Assembly (NCBI RefSeq): GCF_050789285.1
Contig: NZ_JBOUVX010000002.1
Span: forward strand, 1,234,483-1,298,482
DNA: 64,000 bases
Source: CAVPWP01 sp050789285
GTDB taxonomy: Bacteria; Pseudomonadota; Alphaproteobacteria; Rhodobacterales; Rhodobacteraceae
Reading direction: 5' to 3'
This document shows positions 36,502 through 44,838 of this stretch, piece by piece. Numbering within the stretch: position 1 is the first letter of the stretch; each line of letters opens with the position of its first letter. The notes below the pieces were generated by a model. It did not search any database and was not told the DNA's origin. It saw nothing but the letters and a program-made list of their open reading frames with translations. The translations under genes and the position numbers were made by a program.

Positions 36502-36654
36502 GCGCGGACGGTATGCCGCCCGGCCCGGGTTTCAAGGCGGCGACACGGCCGGACCGAATTCGCGCCTGCTGCCCTTGCAGCCCTCCGGGCGCGAAACTAA
36601 GACTCTGGCAACACTCCTTGGTTACGACCTTCCCCCGAGCACGAGGCAGCCCCA

Positions 36655-37284
36655 ATGCACGATCCCATCGACACCTACATGAACCTCGTCCCTATGGTGG
36701 TCGAGCAGACGAGCCGGGGCGAGCGCGCCTATGACATCTTCTCGCGCCTTCTGAAGGAACGCATCATCTTCGTCAGCGGCCCCGTGCACGACGGGATGAG
36801 CCAGCTGGTGGTGGCCCAGCTTCTGCACCTCGAGGCCGAGAACCCGTCGAAGGAAATCTCGATGTACATCAACAGCCCCGGCGGCGTGGTGACCTCGGGT
36901 CTGTCGATCTACGACACCATGCAGTACATCCGTCCCAAGGTCTCGACGCTGGTCATCGGCCAGGCGGCCTCGATGGGGTCGCTGCTGCTGGCGGCGGGCG
37001 AGTCCGGCATGCGCTTTTCGCTTCCCAACAGCCGGATCATGGTCCACCAGCCCTCGGGCGGCTACCAGGGGCAGGCCTCGGACATCATGATCCACGCCCA
37101 GGAGACGCAGAAGCTGAAGGACCGGCTGAACCAGATCTACGTCAAGCATACCGGGCGAACCTTGAAAGAGGTCGAGAAGGCGCTTGACCGCGACAACTTC
37201 ATGTCCCCCGAGGAAGCGAAGGACTGGGGCCTGATCGACCAGATCGTCGACAGCCGCACGCCGGCAACAGACGGCAAATCGTGA
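36655..37284 (+). CDS. clpP: ATP-dependent Clp protease proteolytic subunit
   Basis: 209 residues. Catalytic triad by position: Ser106 in GQAASMGSLLL, His131 in SRIMVHQPSGG, Asp180 in LDRDNFMSPEEA. The N-terminal stretch MHDPIDTYMNLVPMVVEQTSRGERAYDIFSR would be partly removed as a propeptide (known of the family). It assembles into the tetradecameric chamber capped by ClpX, encoded 130 bases downstream. GAGGCAG precedes the ATG. The divergent gap to the photolyase-like gene is 153 bases and should hold its promoter; I see no clear heat-shock consensus. Confidence 0.97.
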   Translation: MHDPIDTYMNLVPMVVEQTSRGERAYDIFSRLLKERIIFVSGPVHDGMSQLVVAQLLHLEAENPSKEISMYINSPGGVVTSGLSIYDTMQYIRPKVSTLVIGQAASMGSLLLAAGESGMRFSLPNSRIMVHQPSGGYQGQASDIMIHAQETQKLKDRLNQIYVKHTGRTLKEVEKALDRDNFMSPEEAKDWGLIDQIVDSRTPATDGKS

Positions 37285-37414
37285 TCGGCGGGGCGGCGAA
37301 TTTGGCGTTGTGCCTCGGAATCGTCTGCCCTAGGCTTTGGACACTGACGATGGGTCCGCCGAACGCGGCGGTCCTGCCGGAACACCACAGGCCGGTGGCC
37401 GCAGGGGTATAGCG

Positions 37415-38677
37415 ATGGCGACGAATTCAGGCGACGGCAAGAACACGCTCTACTGTTCGTTCTGCGGCAAGAGCCAGCACGAGGTCCGCAAGCTGATCGC
37501 GGGACCGACGGTGTTCATCTGCGACGAATGCGTCGAACTGTGCATGGACATCATCCGCGAAGAGACCAAGACCGCCGGTCTGAAGTCCTCGGACGGGGTG
37601 CCCACGCCGAAGGAAATCTGCGACGTCCTCGACGATTACGTGATCGGACAGGAACACGCCAAGCGCGTGCTGTCGGTGGCCGTGCACAATCACTACAAGC
37701 GCCTCAACCACGCCGCCAAGGCGGCCGACATCGAACTGGCGAAATCGAACATCCTGCTGATCGGCCCCACCGGCTGCGGCAAGACGCTTCTGGCACAGAC
37801 GCTGGCCCGCATCCTCGATGTGCCCTTCACGATGGCCGACGCCACCACCCTGACCGAGGCGGGCTATGTCGGCGAGGATGTCGAGAACATCATCCTCAAG
37901 CTTCTCCAGGCCTCGGAATACAACGTCGAACGCGCCCAGCGCGGCATCGTCTACATCGACGAGGTCGACAAGATCACGCGCAAGTCCGACAACCCCTCGA
38001 TCACCCGCGACGTGTCCGGCGAAGGGGTGCAGCAGGCGCTTCTCAAGATCATGGAAGGCACGATCGCCAGCGTCCCCCCCCAGGGCGGGCGCAAGCATCC
38101 GCAGCAGGAATTCCTGCAGGTCGATACGACCAACATCCTGTTCATCTGCGGCGGCGCCTTCGCGGGCCTCGAAAAGATCATCAGCCAGCGCGGGAAGGGA
38201 TCGTCGATCGGTTTCGGCGCCGAGGTGAAGGACCCCGACTCCCGCGGCGTGGGCGAGGTCTTCAAGAGTCTCGAGCCCGAGGATCTGCTGAAGTTCGGCC
38301 TGATCCCCGAATTCGTCGGTCGCCTGCCGGTGATCGCCACGCTCGAGGACCTTGACGAGGCCGCGCTCGTCACCATCCTGACCGAGCCCAAGAACGCCCT
38401 CGTCAAGCAATACCAGCGCCTGTTCGAACTTGAGGACACGCGCCTGACCTTCACCGACGACGCGCTGAAGGCGATCGCCAAGCGCGCCATCGAGCGCAAG
38501 ACCGGCGCGCGCGGCCTGCGTTCGATCATGGAGGACATCCTTCTCGACACCATGTTCGAACTTCCGGGCATGGACAGCGTCGAAGAGGTGGTGGTGAACG
38601 AGGAAGCCGTGGTCTCGGACGCCTCGCCGCTGATGATCCACGCCGACACCAAGAAGACGCCGGCGACGGCGGGCTGA
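37415..38677 (+). CDS. clpX: ATP-dependent Clp protease ATPase subunit ClpX
   Basis: 420 residues. N-terminal zinc-binding domain with Cys14, Cys17, Cys36 and Cys39; AAA+ module with Walker A GPTGCGKT, Walker B GIVYIDEVDKI, the pore loop GYVGEDVENII and the sensor-2 region TGARGLRSIMEDI. It also has the ClpP-docking loop LIPEFVGRLPV nearby. It unfolds tagged proteins and feeds ClpP. The start was set at MATNSGDGKN because AGGGG lies upstream and the zinc domain follows; an upstream in-frame start adds a low-complexity 26 residues. Confidence 0.97.
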   Translation: MATNSGDGKNTLYCSFCGKSQHEVRKLIAGPTVFICDECVELCMDIIREETKTAGLKSSDGVPTPKEICDVLDDYVIGQEHAKRVLSVAVHNHYKRLNHAAKAADIELAKSNILLIGPTGCGKTLLAQTLARILDVPFTMADATTLTEAGYVGEDVENIILKLLQASEYNVERAQRGIVYIDEVDKITRKSDNPSITRDVSGEGVQQALLKIMEGTIASVPPQGGRKHPQQEFLQVDTTNILFICGGAFAGLEKIISQRGKGSSIGFGAEVKDPDSRGVGEVFKSLEPEDLLKFGLIPEFVGRLPVIATLEDLDEAALVTILTEPKNALVKQYQRLFELEDTRLTFTDDALKAIAKRAIERKTGARGLRSIMEDILLDTMFELPGMDSVEEVVVNEEAVVSDASPLMIHADTKKTPATAG

Positions 38678-38689
38678 CGCCCCGGGTCT

Positions 38690-38710
38690 TCTTCTCTTTC
38701 GAAATACTCC
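38690..38710 (-). repeat. Intergenic repeat, copy 2 (inverted) after clpX
   Basis: Read on the minus strand, the core is GGAGTATTT-CGAA-AGAGAAGA, matching the copy after the mutase gene outside the four variable bases. On the plus strand its GC-rich flank continues into a hairpin. Confidence 0.6.
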
Positions 38711-38716
38711 GGGGGT

Positions 38717-38735
38717 CCGGGGGCAGGGCCCCCGG
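38717..38735 (+). terminator. GC hairpin after clpX, possible terminator
   Basis: CCGGGGGC and GCCCCCGG form a perfect 8-bp stem around the loop AGG, 40 bases after the clpX stop. There is no T tract, so termination would be weak or factor-assisted. Confidence 0.45.
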
Positions 38736-38762
38736 GCGCGATCTCGGGCAAAGGGGGCTGAC

Positions 38763-39143
38763 ATGCGACGCCACATCTCGACCGGGTCCCCCTTCGAGGC
38801 GCAGATCGGCTATTCCCGTGCCGTGGTCTGCGATGGCTGGGTCTTCGTCGCCGGGACCACGGGGTACGATTATGCTACGATGACGATGCCCGAGAATGTG
38901 GTCGACCAGTGTCGCAACGCGTTGGGCACCATCGCGCGGGCTCTGGCCGAGGCAGGCGCCAGCCTCGATGACGTTGTGCGTGTGCGCTACATCCTGCCCG
39001 AGACGGCCGACTGGCCGGCTTGCTGGCCGGTCGTGGGCGCGGCTTTCGCGACCGCGCGGCCGGCGGCGACCATGATCTCGGCCGCGCTGCAAGAGCCCGA
39101 GATGAAGATCGAGATCGAGGTCACGGCGCGCCTGCGTGGCTGA
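38763..39143 (+). CDS. RidA family protein (YjgF/YER057c/UK114)
   Basis: 126 residues with the RidA pattern: SPFEAQIGYSRAVVCDGWVFVAGTTGYD, then QCRNALGTIARALAEAGASLDDVVRVRYIL and a C-terminal AALQEPEMKIEIEVTARLRG. The Arg in VRVRYIL corresponds to the position used for imine/enamine substrate binding in deaminating RidA proteins (Arg105 type). Cytosolic; may hydrolyse reactive enamines from PLP enzymes. A strong AAAGGGGG lies before the ATG. It follows clpX after a hairpin, so co-transcription is uncertain. Confidence 0.9.
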   Translation: MRRHISTGSPFEAQIGYSRAVVCDGWVFVAGTTGYDYATMTMPENVVDQCRNALGTIARALAEAGASLDDVVRVRYILPETADWPACWPVVGAAFATARPAATMISAALQEPEMKIEIEVTARLRG

Positions 39144-39148
39144 TCCTA

Positions 39149-39190
39149 GACCCGGCCCCACCGACGCATTGCGGGTGGGGCGGCCGGGTC
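39149..39190. terminator. Bulged hairpin between convergent ridA and hydrolase genes
   Basis: GACCCGGCCCCACC (39149-39162) pairs with GGTGGGG-CGG-CCGGGTC (39174-39190) apart from a 3-base bulge. It lies 5 bases after the ridA stop and could stop transcription from either side. No T tract. Confidence 0.45.
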
Positions 39191-39305
39191 CCTTGGAAAG
39201 CCGCCGTTCGCCGGCCCACGGCCCGGTTCGAGGACGCAACCGGTATCGCCACCGCTATCCGGGGCGCCTGCCTTCAAAACCATGCCGCGATACGGTGTCA
39301 CAAAA

Positions 39306-40322
39306 TCACGTGCCGGCATGGGGATTTGTCCGGCGGATCGGACCTTTTGCCAGTGCCAGAAAGCCAACCCGCCGCCCCTGCGCAGCCTCCTGCTCCCCAA
39401 GCCAGTCCAGAATCGCCCGAGTGGTTTCTTCCGGCCTCTCCTGCTGGATCCAGTGCCCGCACTCGAGGCTGAGCACCTCGACGTTGGGGACAAGATCCTT
39501 GAGGGTTTCGGATGGCGGGATCATGTCTTGCGTCCCATGGATCATGAGGGCCGGATGCCGGATGACGGGGTCGATCTCCGACAAGATGTGCCAGTTGCGA
39601 TCCATGTTGCGATACCAGTTGATGCTGCTGGTGAACCCCGACGCCTCGAAGGCGGACGTGAAGATCTTGAGGTCATCATCGTTCATGACGGGATCGCCAA
39701 GCGGCGTTTCCGCCATCGCGAGGTTGATCATCGTCATCCCCGGTTCTGGCGGTACAGAGGGCAGGTTCTTGCGGAACAGGTTCCGCAGGAACTGACTGGC
39801 GTTCTCGTCCAGGACGGCGTCCGCCACGCCGGGTTGGCGGTTGAAGTGGACGAAGTAGTTGTCGGGCCCAAACACGGTTTCCATGAACGCGATCCAGGGG
39901 ACCGGCGTGCGGGGCTGGTAGGGCAGTGCCAGGTTGATGATCTGCTCCACGCGACCCGGATGCAGAAGCGCCATGCTCCACACGACGTTCGCACCCCAAT
40001 CATGTCCCACGAAGGTAGCCTTCTCATACCCGAAATGGTCAAGAAGCGCTGCAAGATCGTCCGTCAGGTGGGCGATGTCATAGTCGGTGACCTCCGGCGG
40101 GCGTGACGAGTTTCCATACCCCCGCTGATTTGGAACGATGACGTGATAGCCCGCCGCTGCGAGGGCCGGCATCTGGTAGCGCCAGGAATAGGCGTGCTCG
40201 GGCCATCCGTGGCACAGCACGATCGGGTTTCCTTCATTCTCCCGGCCGGCCTCGAAGACCTCGAGTTCGACGTCACCCAGCGAAACGAGTGTCGGCGCTG
40301 GGAAATGAGCGTTGGTATGCAT
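39306..40322 (-). CDS. Epoxide-hydrolase-like alpha/beta hydrolase
   Basis: 338 residues. HGWPEHAYSWRYQ gives the oxyanion HGWP (38-41), VGHDWGAN the nucleophile elbow with Asp108, and a cap domain with Tyr residues (FNRQPGVADAVL, SINWYRNMDRNW) follows; ECGHWIQQERPEE carries the catalytic His. An Asp nucleophile plus cap tyrosines points to epoxide hydrolase rather than esterase; haloalkane dehalogenase is the alternative. GAGGAG lies about 9 bases before the ATG. GC content by eye is lower than in its neighbours. Diverges from the WYL regulator over 87 bases, so that protein is its likely regulator. Confidence 0.87.
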   Translation of the reverse strand: MHTNAHFPAPTLVSLGDVELEVFEAGRENEGNPIVLCHGWPEHAYSWRYQMPALAAAGYHVIVPNQRGYGNSSRPPEVTDYDIAHLTDDLAALLDHFGYEKATFVGHDWGANVVWSMALLHPGRVEQIINLALPYQPRTPVPWIAFMETVFGPDNYFVHFNRQPGVADAVLDENASQFLRNLFRKNLPSVPPEPGMTMINLAMAETPLGDPVMNDDDLKIFTSAFEASGFTSSINWYRNMDRNWHILSEIDPVIRHPALMIHGTQDMIPPSETLKDLVPNVEVLSLECGHWIQQERPEETTRAILDWLGEQEAAQGRRVGFLALAKGPIRRTNPHAGT

Positions 40323-40409
40323 GGCTGAATCTCCTCGTTGATTGCATCGACGCTCGCCTATGCCGAAAGGGTTCCAAAAACCGACGCCCTTGTGGGGTAG
40401 AGTGCCGCC

Positions 40410-41123
40410 ATGAACAGCCGTGTTCGACGGGACACGATCGTGCGGACCCTGCGCCGCACCGGGACAACGACCATCGCCGCCCTGATCCGAGAGGTCGGTG
40501 CATCGCGCAGCACGATCCGGCGCGACCTCTCGGCCTTGCGCGACGAGGGCTACGTGATCCAGGCTGAACAGGGACGGGGCGGCGGGTTGTCCCTCGATCC
40601 GGGATCGGTGCAGGCGACGGTCCGACTGTCGGTCGCCGAGGTGTTCGCACTCATCATCGGCGTGTCGAGCATGCGTGCCGCCCGCACGCTTCCGTTCTCA
40701 GGTCTCGCCGATGCCGGGCTTGCAAAGATCGAGAAGGCGCTGCCGTCAGACAAGCTCCGCGATCTGCGCCGCCTCATGGACTGCCTTTATGTCGGTCCGC
40801 TTGCCCCTCAGGTCTACACGTCGAACGTGGGCGAAATGGATCCTGCCCTGTTGCCCGCGTTTGAGCGGTCGTTCCTCGACCGGCTGCGCCTGAGGTTCCG
40901 GTATCGCGACGCGAAAGGAACCCGGACCGAGCGGCAGGTCGAGCCACAGGCCATGCTGATCCTGCCGCCGCTTTGGTATCTGGTCGCCGGGGACCCGGCG
41001 CGCGACGACGTCCGGCATTTCCGCATGGACCGCATCAGCCGACCTGAGGTCGTCGAAGGGTCCACGTTTCGATCGCGGCACGTTCACTTCGATGCCGGCG
41101 TGCAACCCGTTCGATACGCCTAG
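40410..41123 (+). CDS. WYL-domain transcriptional regulator (HTH + WYL)
   Basis: 237 residues. The N-terminal winged HTH of DeoR/HTH_11 type (RRDTIVRTLRRTGTTTIAAL, SRSTIRRDLSALRDEGYVIQ, about 5-55) is followed by a linker and a C-terminal WYL domain: LRLRFRYRDAKG, RQVEPQAMLILPPLWYLVAG and RHFRMDRISRPEVVEG. WYL domains bind small ligands or nucleic acid. The divergent placement against the epoxide-hydrolase-like gene suggests it controls that gene and itself. I did not find a convincing inverted repeat in the 87-base gap. A lone regulator-enzyme pair like this is often horizontally acquired. Confidence 0.87.
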   Translation: MNSRVRRDTIVRTLRRTGTTTIAALIREVGASRSTIRRDLSALRDEGYVIQAEQGRGGGLSLDPGSVQATVRLSVAEVFALIIGVSSMRAARTLPFSGLADAGLAKIEKALPSDKLRDLRRLMDCLYVGPLAPQVYTSNVGEMDPALLPAFERSFLDRLRLRFRYRDAKGTRTERQVEPQAMLILPPLWYLVAGDPARDDVRHFRMDRISRPEVVEGSTFRSRHVHFDAGVQPVRYA

Positions 41124-41251
41124 CGCCTATCGAGAGGCAGCAAGGCGCATTTCAGGTTGGGCTCGAACGCGGCACCCGGTCCCTTGTGTCGGACAACCGC
41201 TTCGTCGGGCGCCGCCGCCGGTCCCGACATCTGCGGCGATGGGGCCTGACC

Positions 41252-42949
41252 CTAGTCCAGCAGCCGCCGCGCGATCACCTGCGCCTGGATCTCGGCGGCG
41301 CCCTCGAAGATGTTGAGGATACGCGCGTCGCACAGGATGCGGCTGATCGCGTATTCCAGCGCAAAGCCGTTGCCGCCGTGAATCTGCAATCCGTTGTCGG
41401 CACAGGCCCACGCCACGCGCGCCCCCAGAAGCTTGGCCATCCCGGCCTCGAGGTCGCAGCGCTTGTCATGGTCCTTCTGCCATGCCGAGAAATAGGTCAG
41501 CTGGCGCGCCACCATGATTTCGACCGCCATCATGGCGAGCTTGCCGCTGACGCGGGGAAAGGCGATCAGCGGCTTGCCGAATTGCTTGCGGTCCTCGGCA
41601 TAGCGCATCGACACGTCCAGCGCGGATTGCGCCACGCCGATGGCGCGCGCGGCGGTCTGGATGCGCGCACTTTCGAAGGTCTGCATGAGCTGCTTGAAGC
41701 CCTGGCCCTCGACCCCGCCCAGAAGGTTCTCGCCCTTCACGCGAAAGCCGTCGAAGCCAAGCTCGTATTCCTTCATGCCGCGATAGCCCAGAACCTCGAT
41801 CTCGCCGCCGGTCATGCCCGGGGTCGGGAAGGGGTCTTTGTCCGTCCCGGGCGTCTTTTCTGCCAGGAACATCGACAGGCCGCGATAATCGGTCGTCGCC
41901 GGGTCGGTGCGCGCCAGAAGCGTCATCACGTGGGTGCGCGCGGCATGCGTGATCCAGGTCTTGTTGCCGGTCACGACCCAGTCTTCGCCGTCCTTCACGG
42001 CGCGGGTGCGCAGCGCGCCAAGGTCCGAACCGGTGTTAGGCTCGGTGAAGACGGCGGTCGGAAGGATCTCGCCGCTGGCAAGGGCGGGCAGCCAGGTCTG
42101 CTTCTGCGCCTCGGTGCCGCCGCACAGGATAAGCTCGGCCGCGATCTCGGACCGCGTGCCCAGCGAGCCCACGCCGATATAGCCGCGCGACAGCTCTTCC
42201 GAGACAACGCACATCGATGCCTTGCTCAGGCCGAAGCCGCCGTATTCCTCGGGGATGGTCAGGCCGAAGACGCCAAGCTCGGCCATCTCGGCGATGACCT
42301 CCATCGGGATCAGTTCGTCCTTCAGATGCCATTCATGCGCGAAGGGTTCGACGCGGTCGGCCGAGAAGCGGCGGAACTGCTCGCGAATCATTTCGAGTTC
42401 GTCGTCGAGGCCGCTTGCCCCGACGGTCAGGTTGGCGCGGCCGTCGCGCATCAGCGCGACAAGACGCTCGCGCGCGTCCTGGGTGTTGCCGTCTTCCGTC
42501 AGGCGCATCACGGCCGGGGCCGAAAGCGCGCGCGCGTCGTCCTGCGACACCCCCAGATCCTGAAGGCGCACGATTTCGCCCTGGCTCATCGGGATGCCGC
42601 CCCGGATCTGCGCCAGATACTCGCCAAAGGCGATCTGAAGGATCAGGCTTTCGGTCTCGCCCAGCCGCCCCTGCGCGTCGAGCCGTTCGGCCCAGGCCTG
42701 CATCTGGCGCAGAGCCTCGGCATAGGTGGCCAGCCAGGCCAGGCCATGCGCGGCGGTCTGGTGCGTTTCGATCAGGGCGGCCGAAACGCGCCCGTCGCGC
42801 GTCACCTTCGCCGCCACGGCCGACCGCGCGCATTCCAGAACCTCTTCGACCGCGGGCAGGGCGTCGCGGGTTGTGGCAAGCAGGCCGGGCAGACAAACGG
42901 GCGCAGGAACGGGCTCTGTCATGGCGATATCCTGTCCGTCATGCGGCAT
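41252..42949 (-). CDS. mcd: (2S)-methylsuccinyl-CoA dehydrogenase (ethylmalonyl-CoA pathway)
   Basis: 565 residues, an acyl-CoA dehydrogenase with an N-terminal extension of about 170 residues that ordinary members (about 380-400) lack but Mcd has. ACAD motifs: FTEPNTGSDLGALRTRA, WVVTGNKTWITHA, QIHGGNGFALEYAISR and FEGAAEIQAQVI. Mcd oxidises (2S)-methylsuccinyl-CoA to mesaconyl-CoA. The assignment uses the extension, the YGGFGLSKASMCVVSEEL region and the organism's other pathway genes (pcc, mutase). ATG at 42949 has AGGAG 8 bases upstream; an alternative ATG nine codons in also has AGGA. The other pathway genes (ccr, ecm, mch, mcl) are not here. Confidence 0.82.
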   Translation of the reverse strand: MPHDGQDIAMTEPVPAPVCLPGLLATTRDALPAVEEVLECARSAVAAKVTRDGRVSAALIETHQTAAHGLAWLATYAEALRQMQAWAERLDAQGRLGETESLILQIAFGEYLAQIRGGIPMSQGEIVRLQDLGVSQDDARALSAPAVMRLTEDGNTQDARERLVALMRDGRANLTVGASGLDDELEMIREQFRRFSADRVEPFAHEWHLKDELIPMEVIAEMAELGVFGLTIPEEYGGFGLSKASMCVVSEELSRGYIGVGSLGTRSEIAAELILCGGTEAQKQTWLPALASGEILPTAVFTEPNTGSDLGALRTRAVKDGEDWVVTGNKTWITHAARTHVMTLLARTDPATTDYRGLSMFLAEKTPGTDKDPFPTPGMTGGEIEVLGYRGMKEYELGFDGFRVKGENLLGGVEGQGFKQLMQTFESARIQTAARAIGVAQSALDVSMRYAEDRKQFGKPLIAFPRVSGKLAMMAVEIMVARQLTYFSAWQKDHDKRCDLEAGMAKLLGARVAWACADNGLQIHGGNGFALEYAISRILCDARILNIFEGAAEIQAQVIARRLLD

Positions 42950-43146
42950 GGCAGCAACTCCTATTCTGCGACTGCGAGACAGTTAGGGCGATTTCTTCAG
43001 GTCAGCAACAAAATTCCAACTTCAAGCTGTAATTTGGCTTAAAATGTCGCGGCGGCTTTCCTCGTGCGGGCCGCCTGACGCCGCTTTTTCCTCGTGCAAC
43101 CGTTTGCGCGACGCGCTACATCGACCTTGGACGAGGGAGTCGCCAT

Positions 43147-43905
43147 ATGCCGGAACTGGGACTTGCGGTCTGGGCCGCGGCGCTGGGGATCACGCTGTTT
43201 TCGGGCCTCGTGAAGGGGGCGATCGGGCTTGGTCAGCCGCTGATCATGGTCTCGGGGCTGACCATGGTGCTGGAGCCCAACCTCGCGGTGGCGGGGTTGC
43301 TTTTCCCCATCGTGCTTTCGAACCTGATGCAGACCTTCCGCACGGGCATCGCACCCGCGATCGCGGCGATGAAGGATTTCTGGCGCTACACACTGATCGT
43401 CTGCATCACGATAGCGATCTTCGCCCAGATCGTGCCGCGGCTCGATCCGCATGTCTTCTACCTTGTGCTGGGCGTCCCGGTGATGGCGCTGTCGCTGATC
43501 CAGCTCTTCGGGTTGCGACTGCATATCGCCGAGAAGAACCGCGGCTGGGCGGAATGGGTCGTGGCGACGATCTCGGGGGCGATCGGCGGGCTGACCGGCA
43601 CCTGGGGGCCGACGACGGTGCTGTACCTCCTGGCGATCGACACCCCGAAATCGCGCCAGGTGGTGGTGCAGGGCGTGATCTACGGCATCGGTGCGGTCGT
43701 CCTGTTCGTCGCGCACATCAAGTCCGGGATCCTGAACTGGGGCACGGCGCCCTTCTCTGCGGCGCTGCTTGTCCCGTCGGTGATCGGCATGTGGCTGGGC
43801 TTCCAGATCCAGGACCGCCTGGACCAGGACCTGTTCCGCAAAGCCACGCTTGTGCTTCTGACCGTCGCGGGCCTGAACCTCGTCTACAAGGGGCTGAGCG
43901 CCTAG
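43147..43905 (+). CDS. TauE/SafE family permease
   Basis: 252 residues with about eight TM segments: WAAALGITLFSGLVKGAIGLG with the family's G-rich first repeat, AVAGLLFPIVLSNLMQTF, YTLIVCITIAIFAQIVP, then the second repeat with VVATISGAIGGLTGTWGPTT and IYGIGAVVLFVAHIKSGI. The two inverted halves with GAIGLGQP and GGLTGTWGP are the TauE/SafE signature. Members export sulfite, sulfoacetate or other organosulfur anions; substrate not readable. GAGGGAG precedes the ATG. It is divergent from mcd over 197 bases. Confidence 0.9.
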   Translation: MPELGLAVWAAALGITLFSGLVKGAIGLGQPLIMVSGLTMVLEPNLAVAGLLFPIVLSNLMQTFRTGIAPAIAAMKDFWRYTLIVCITIAIFAQIVPRLDPHVFYLVLGVPVMALSLIQLFGLRLHIAEKNRGWAEWVVATISGAIGGLTGTWGPTTVLYLLAIDTPKSRQVVVQGVIYGIGAVVLFVAHIKSGILNWGTAPFSAALLVPSVIGMWLGFQIQDRLDQDLFRKATLVLLTVAGLNLVYKGLSA

Positions 43906-43997
43906 GCCGCGGGCATCCGCAGGTCCGCACCACCGGCGGGCACTGGACCTCTGCGCCGCCATGCGGCATATCGGGGCGAACGACATGCGAGGCGGCC

Positions 43998-44381
43998 ATG
44001 GGCATCTTTACCCCGATCCTGCGCGCGGTGACCTGGTGGAACGGCCAGACCATCGGCACGCAGCTTTTCACCTGGCGCAAGGGCGTCAAGGTGGGCGAGG
44101 ACGCGGACGGCAACGTCTTCTACCGCACCAAGGACGACAGCCGCCGCTGGGTGGTCTTCAACGGCGAGGCCGAGGCAAGCCGCGTCGGCCCCGACTGGCA
44201 TGGCTGGCTGCACCGGACCTGGGACACGCCGCCCACGGAACGCCCGCTCGTACACAAGCGGTGGGAGAAGCCCCACCAGGAAAACCTGACCGGCACTGCG
44301 GCCGCCTATGTGCCGCCGGGGTCGATCCTGCGCCCCGAGCCGGTGGCGCGCCGCGATTACGAGGCGTGGCAGCCGGAGTGA
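43998..44381 (+). CDS. NADH:ubiquinone oxidoreductase NDUFA12-like accessory subunit
   Basis: 127 residues: TWWNGQTIGTQLFTWRKGVKVGEDADGNVFYRTKD, RRWVVFNGEAEASRVGPDWHGWLHRT and PLVHKRWEKPHQENLTGT are the NDUFA12/B17.2 pattern. In alphaproteobacteria this is a supernumerary complex I subunit at the peripheral arm. Soluble, no signal. GAGGCGG lies just before the ATG. It starts the plus-strand group NDUFA12, mlaD, DUF2155, with 4 bases to mlaD; this grouping is usual in Rhodobacterales. Confidence 0.93.
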   Translation: MGIFTPILRAVTWWNGQTIGTQLFTWRKGVKVGEDADGNVFYRTKDDSRRWVVFNGEAEASRVGPDWHGWLHRTWDTPPTERPLVHKRWEKPHQENLTGTAAAYVPPGSILRPEPVARRDYEAWQPE

Positions 44382-44385
44382 GGCG

Positions 44386-44838
44386 ATGACCGATCACACG
44401 ACAGAAGTCGTCGTCGGCGCGGCGGTCGTGGCCGCGGCGGCCGGCTTCATCCTTTATGCCGTCCAGTTCGCGGGTGTCGGCGGACCGCAGGGCGACGACT
44501 ATTTCCTGACGGCGTCGTTCCGGTCGGTCGAGGGGATCGCCGTCGGCACCGACGTGCGCCTTGGCGGCGTCAAGGTCGGCACCGTCACGGACCTCACGCT
44601 CAATCCCGCGACCTTCCGCGCCGACACGACCTTCACGATCGACGGCGCGCTGCAACTGCCTGAGGACACCGCGGTGGTGATCTCGTCCGAGGGGCTTCTG
44701 GGCGGCAACTTCGTCGAGCTTCTGCCGGGTGGATCGCCCTTCAACCTCGAGCCCGGCAGCGAGATCGAGGATACGCAAAGCTCGGTCAGCCTGGTTCAGC
44801 TTCTCTTGCGCTTCGTGACCGGAAGCGAAGACGGATGA
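44386..44838 (+). CDS. mlaD: Phospholipid transport substrate-binding MlaD (MCE domain)
   Basis: 150 residues: an N-terminal TM anchor (VVVGAAVVAAAAGFILYAVQF, about 7-27), then one MCE domain (DYFLTASFRSVEGIAVGTDV, RLGGVKVGTVTDLTL, VVISSEGLLGGNFVELLPGG) and a short C-terminal helix ending FVTGSEDG. It belongs to the Mla system keeping phospholipids out of the outer leaflet. The MlaFE partners are not in the window. Overlaps DUF2155 by ATGA. Confidence 0.92.
   Translation: MTDHTTEVVVGAAVVAAAAGFILYAVQFAGVGGPQGDDYFLTASFRSVEGIAVGTDVRLGGVKVGTVTDLTLNPATFRADTTFTIDGALQLPEDTAVVISSEGLLGGNFVELLPGGSPFNLEPGSEIEDTQSSVSLVQLLLRFVTGSEDG

Noticed and set aside
36502..36654. Heat-shock (RpoH) promoter before clpP
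   Set aside because: A CTTGCAG at about the right place has no convincing -10 partner, so I did not list it.
39221..39241. Sequence resembling a tRNA T-arm (GGTTCGA) after ridA
   Set aside because: No acceptor, D or anticodon stems can be built around it.
42950..43146. Possible PccR-type (TTTGCAAA) or other regulator site in the AT-richer mcd/tauE gap
   Set aside because: No paired TTTGCAAA motif is present there or elsewhere in the window; only unpaired AT-rich stretches.
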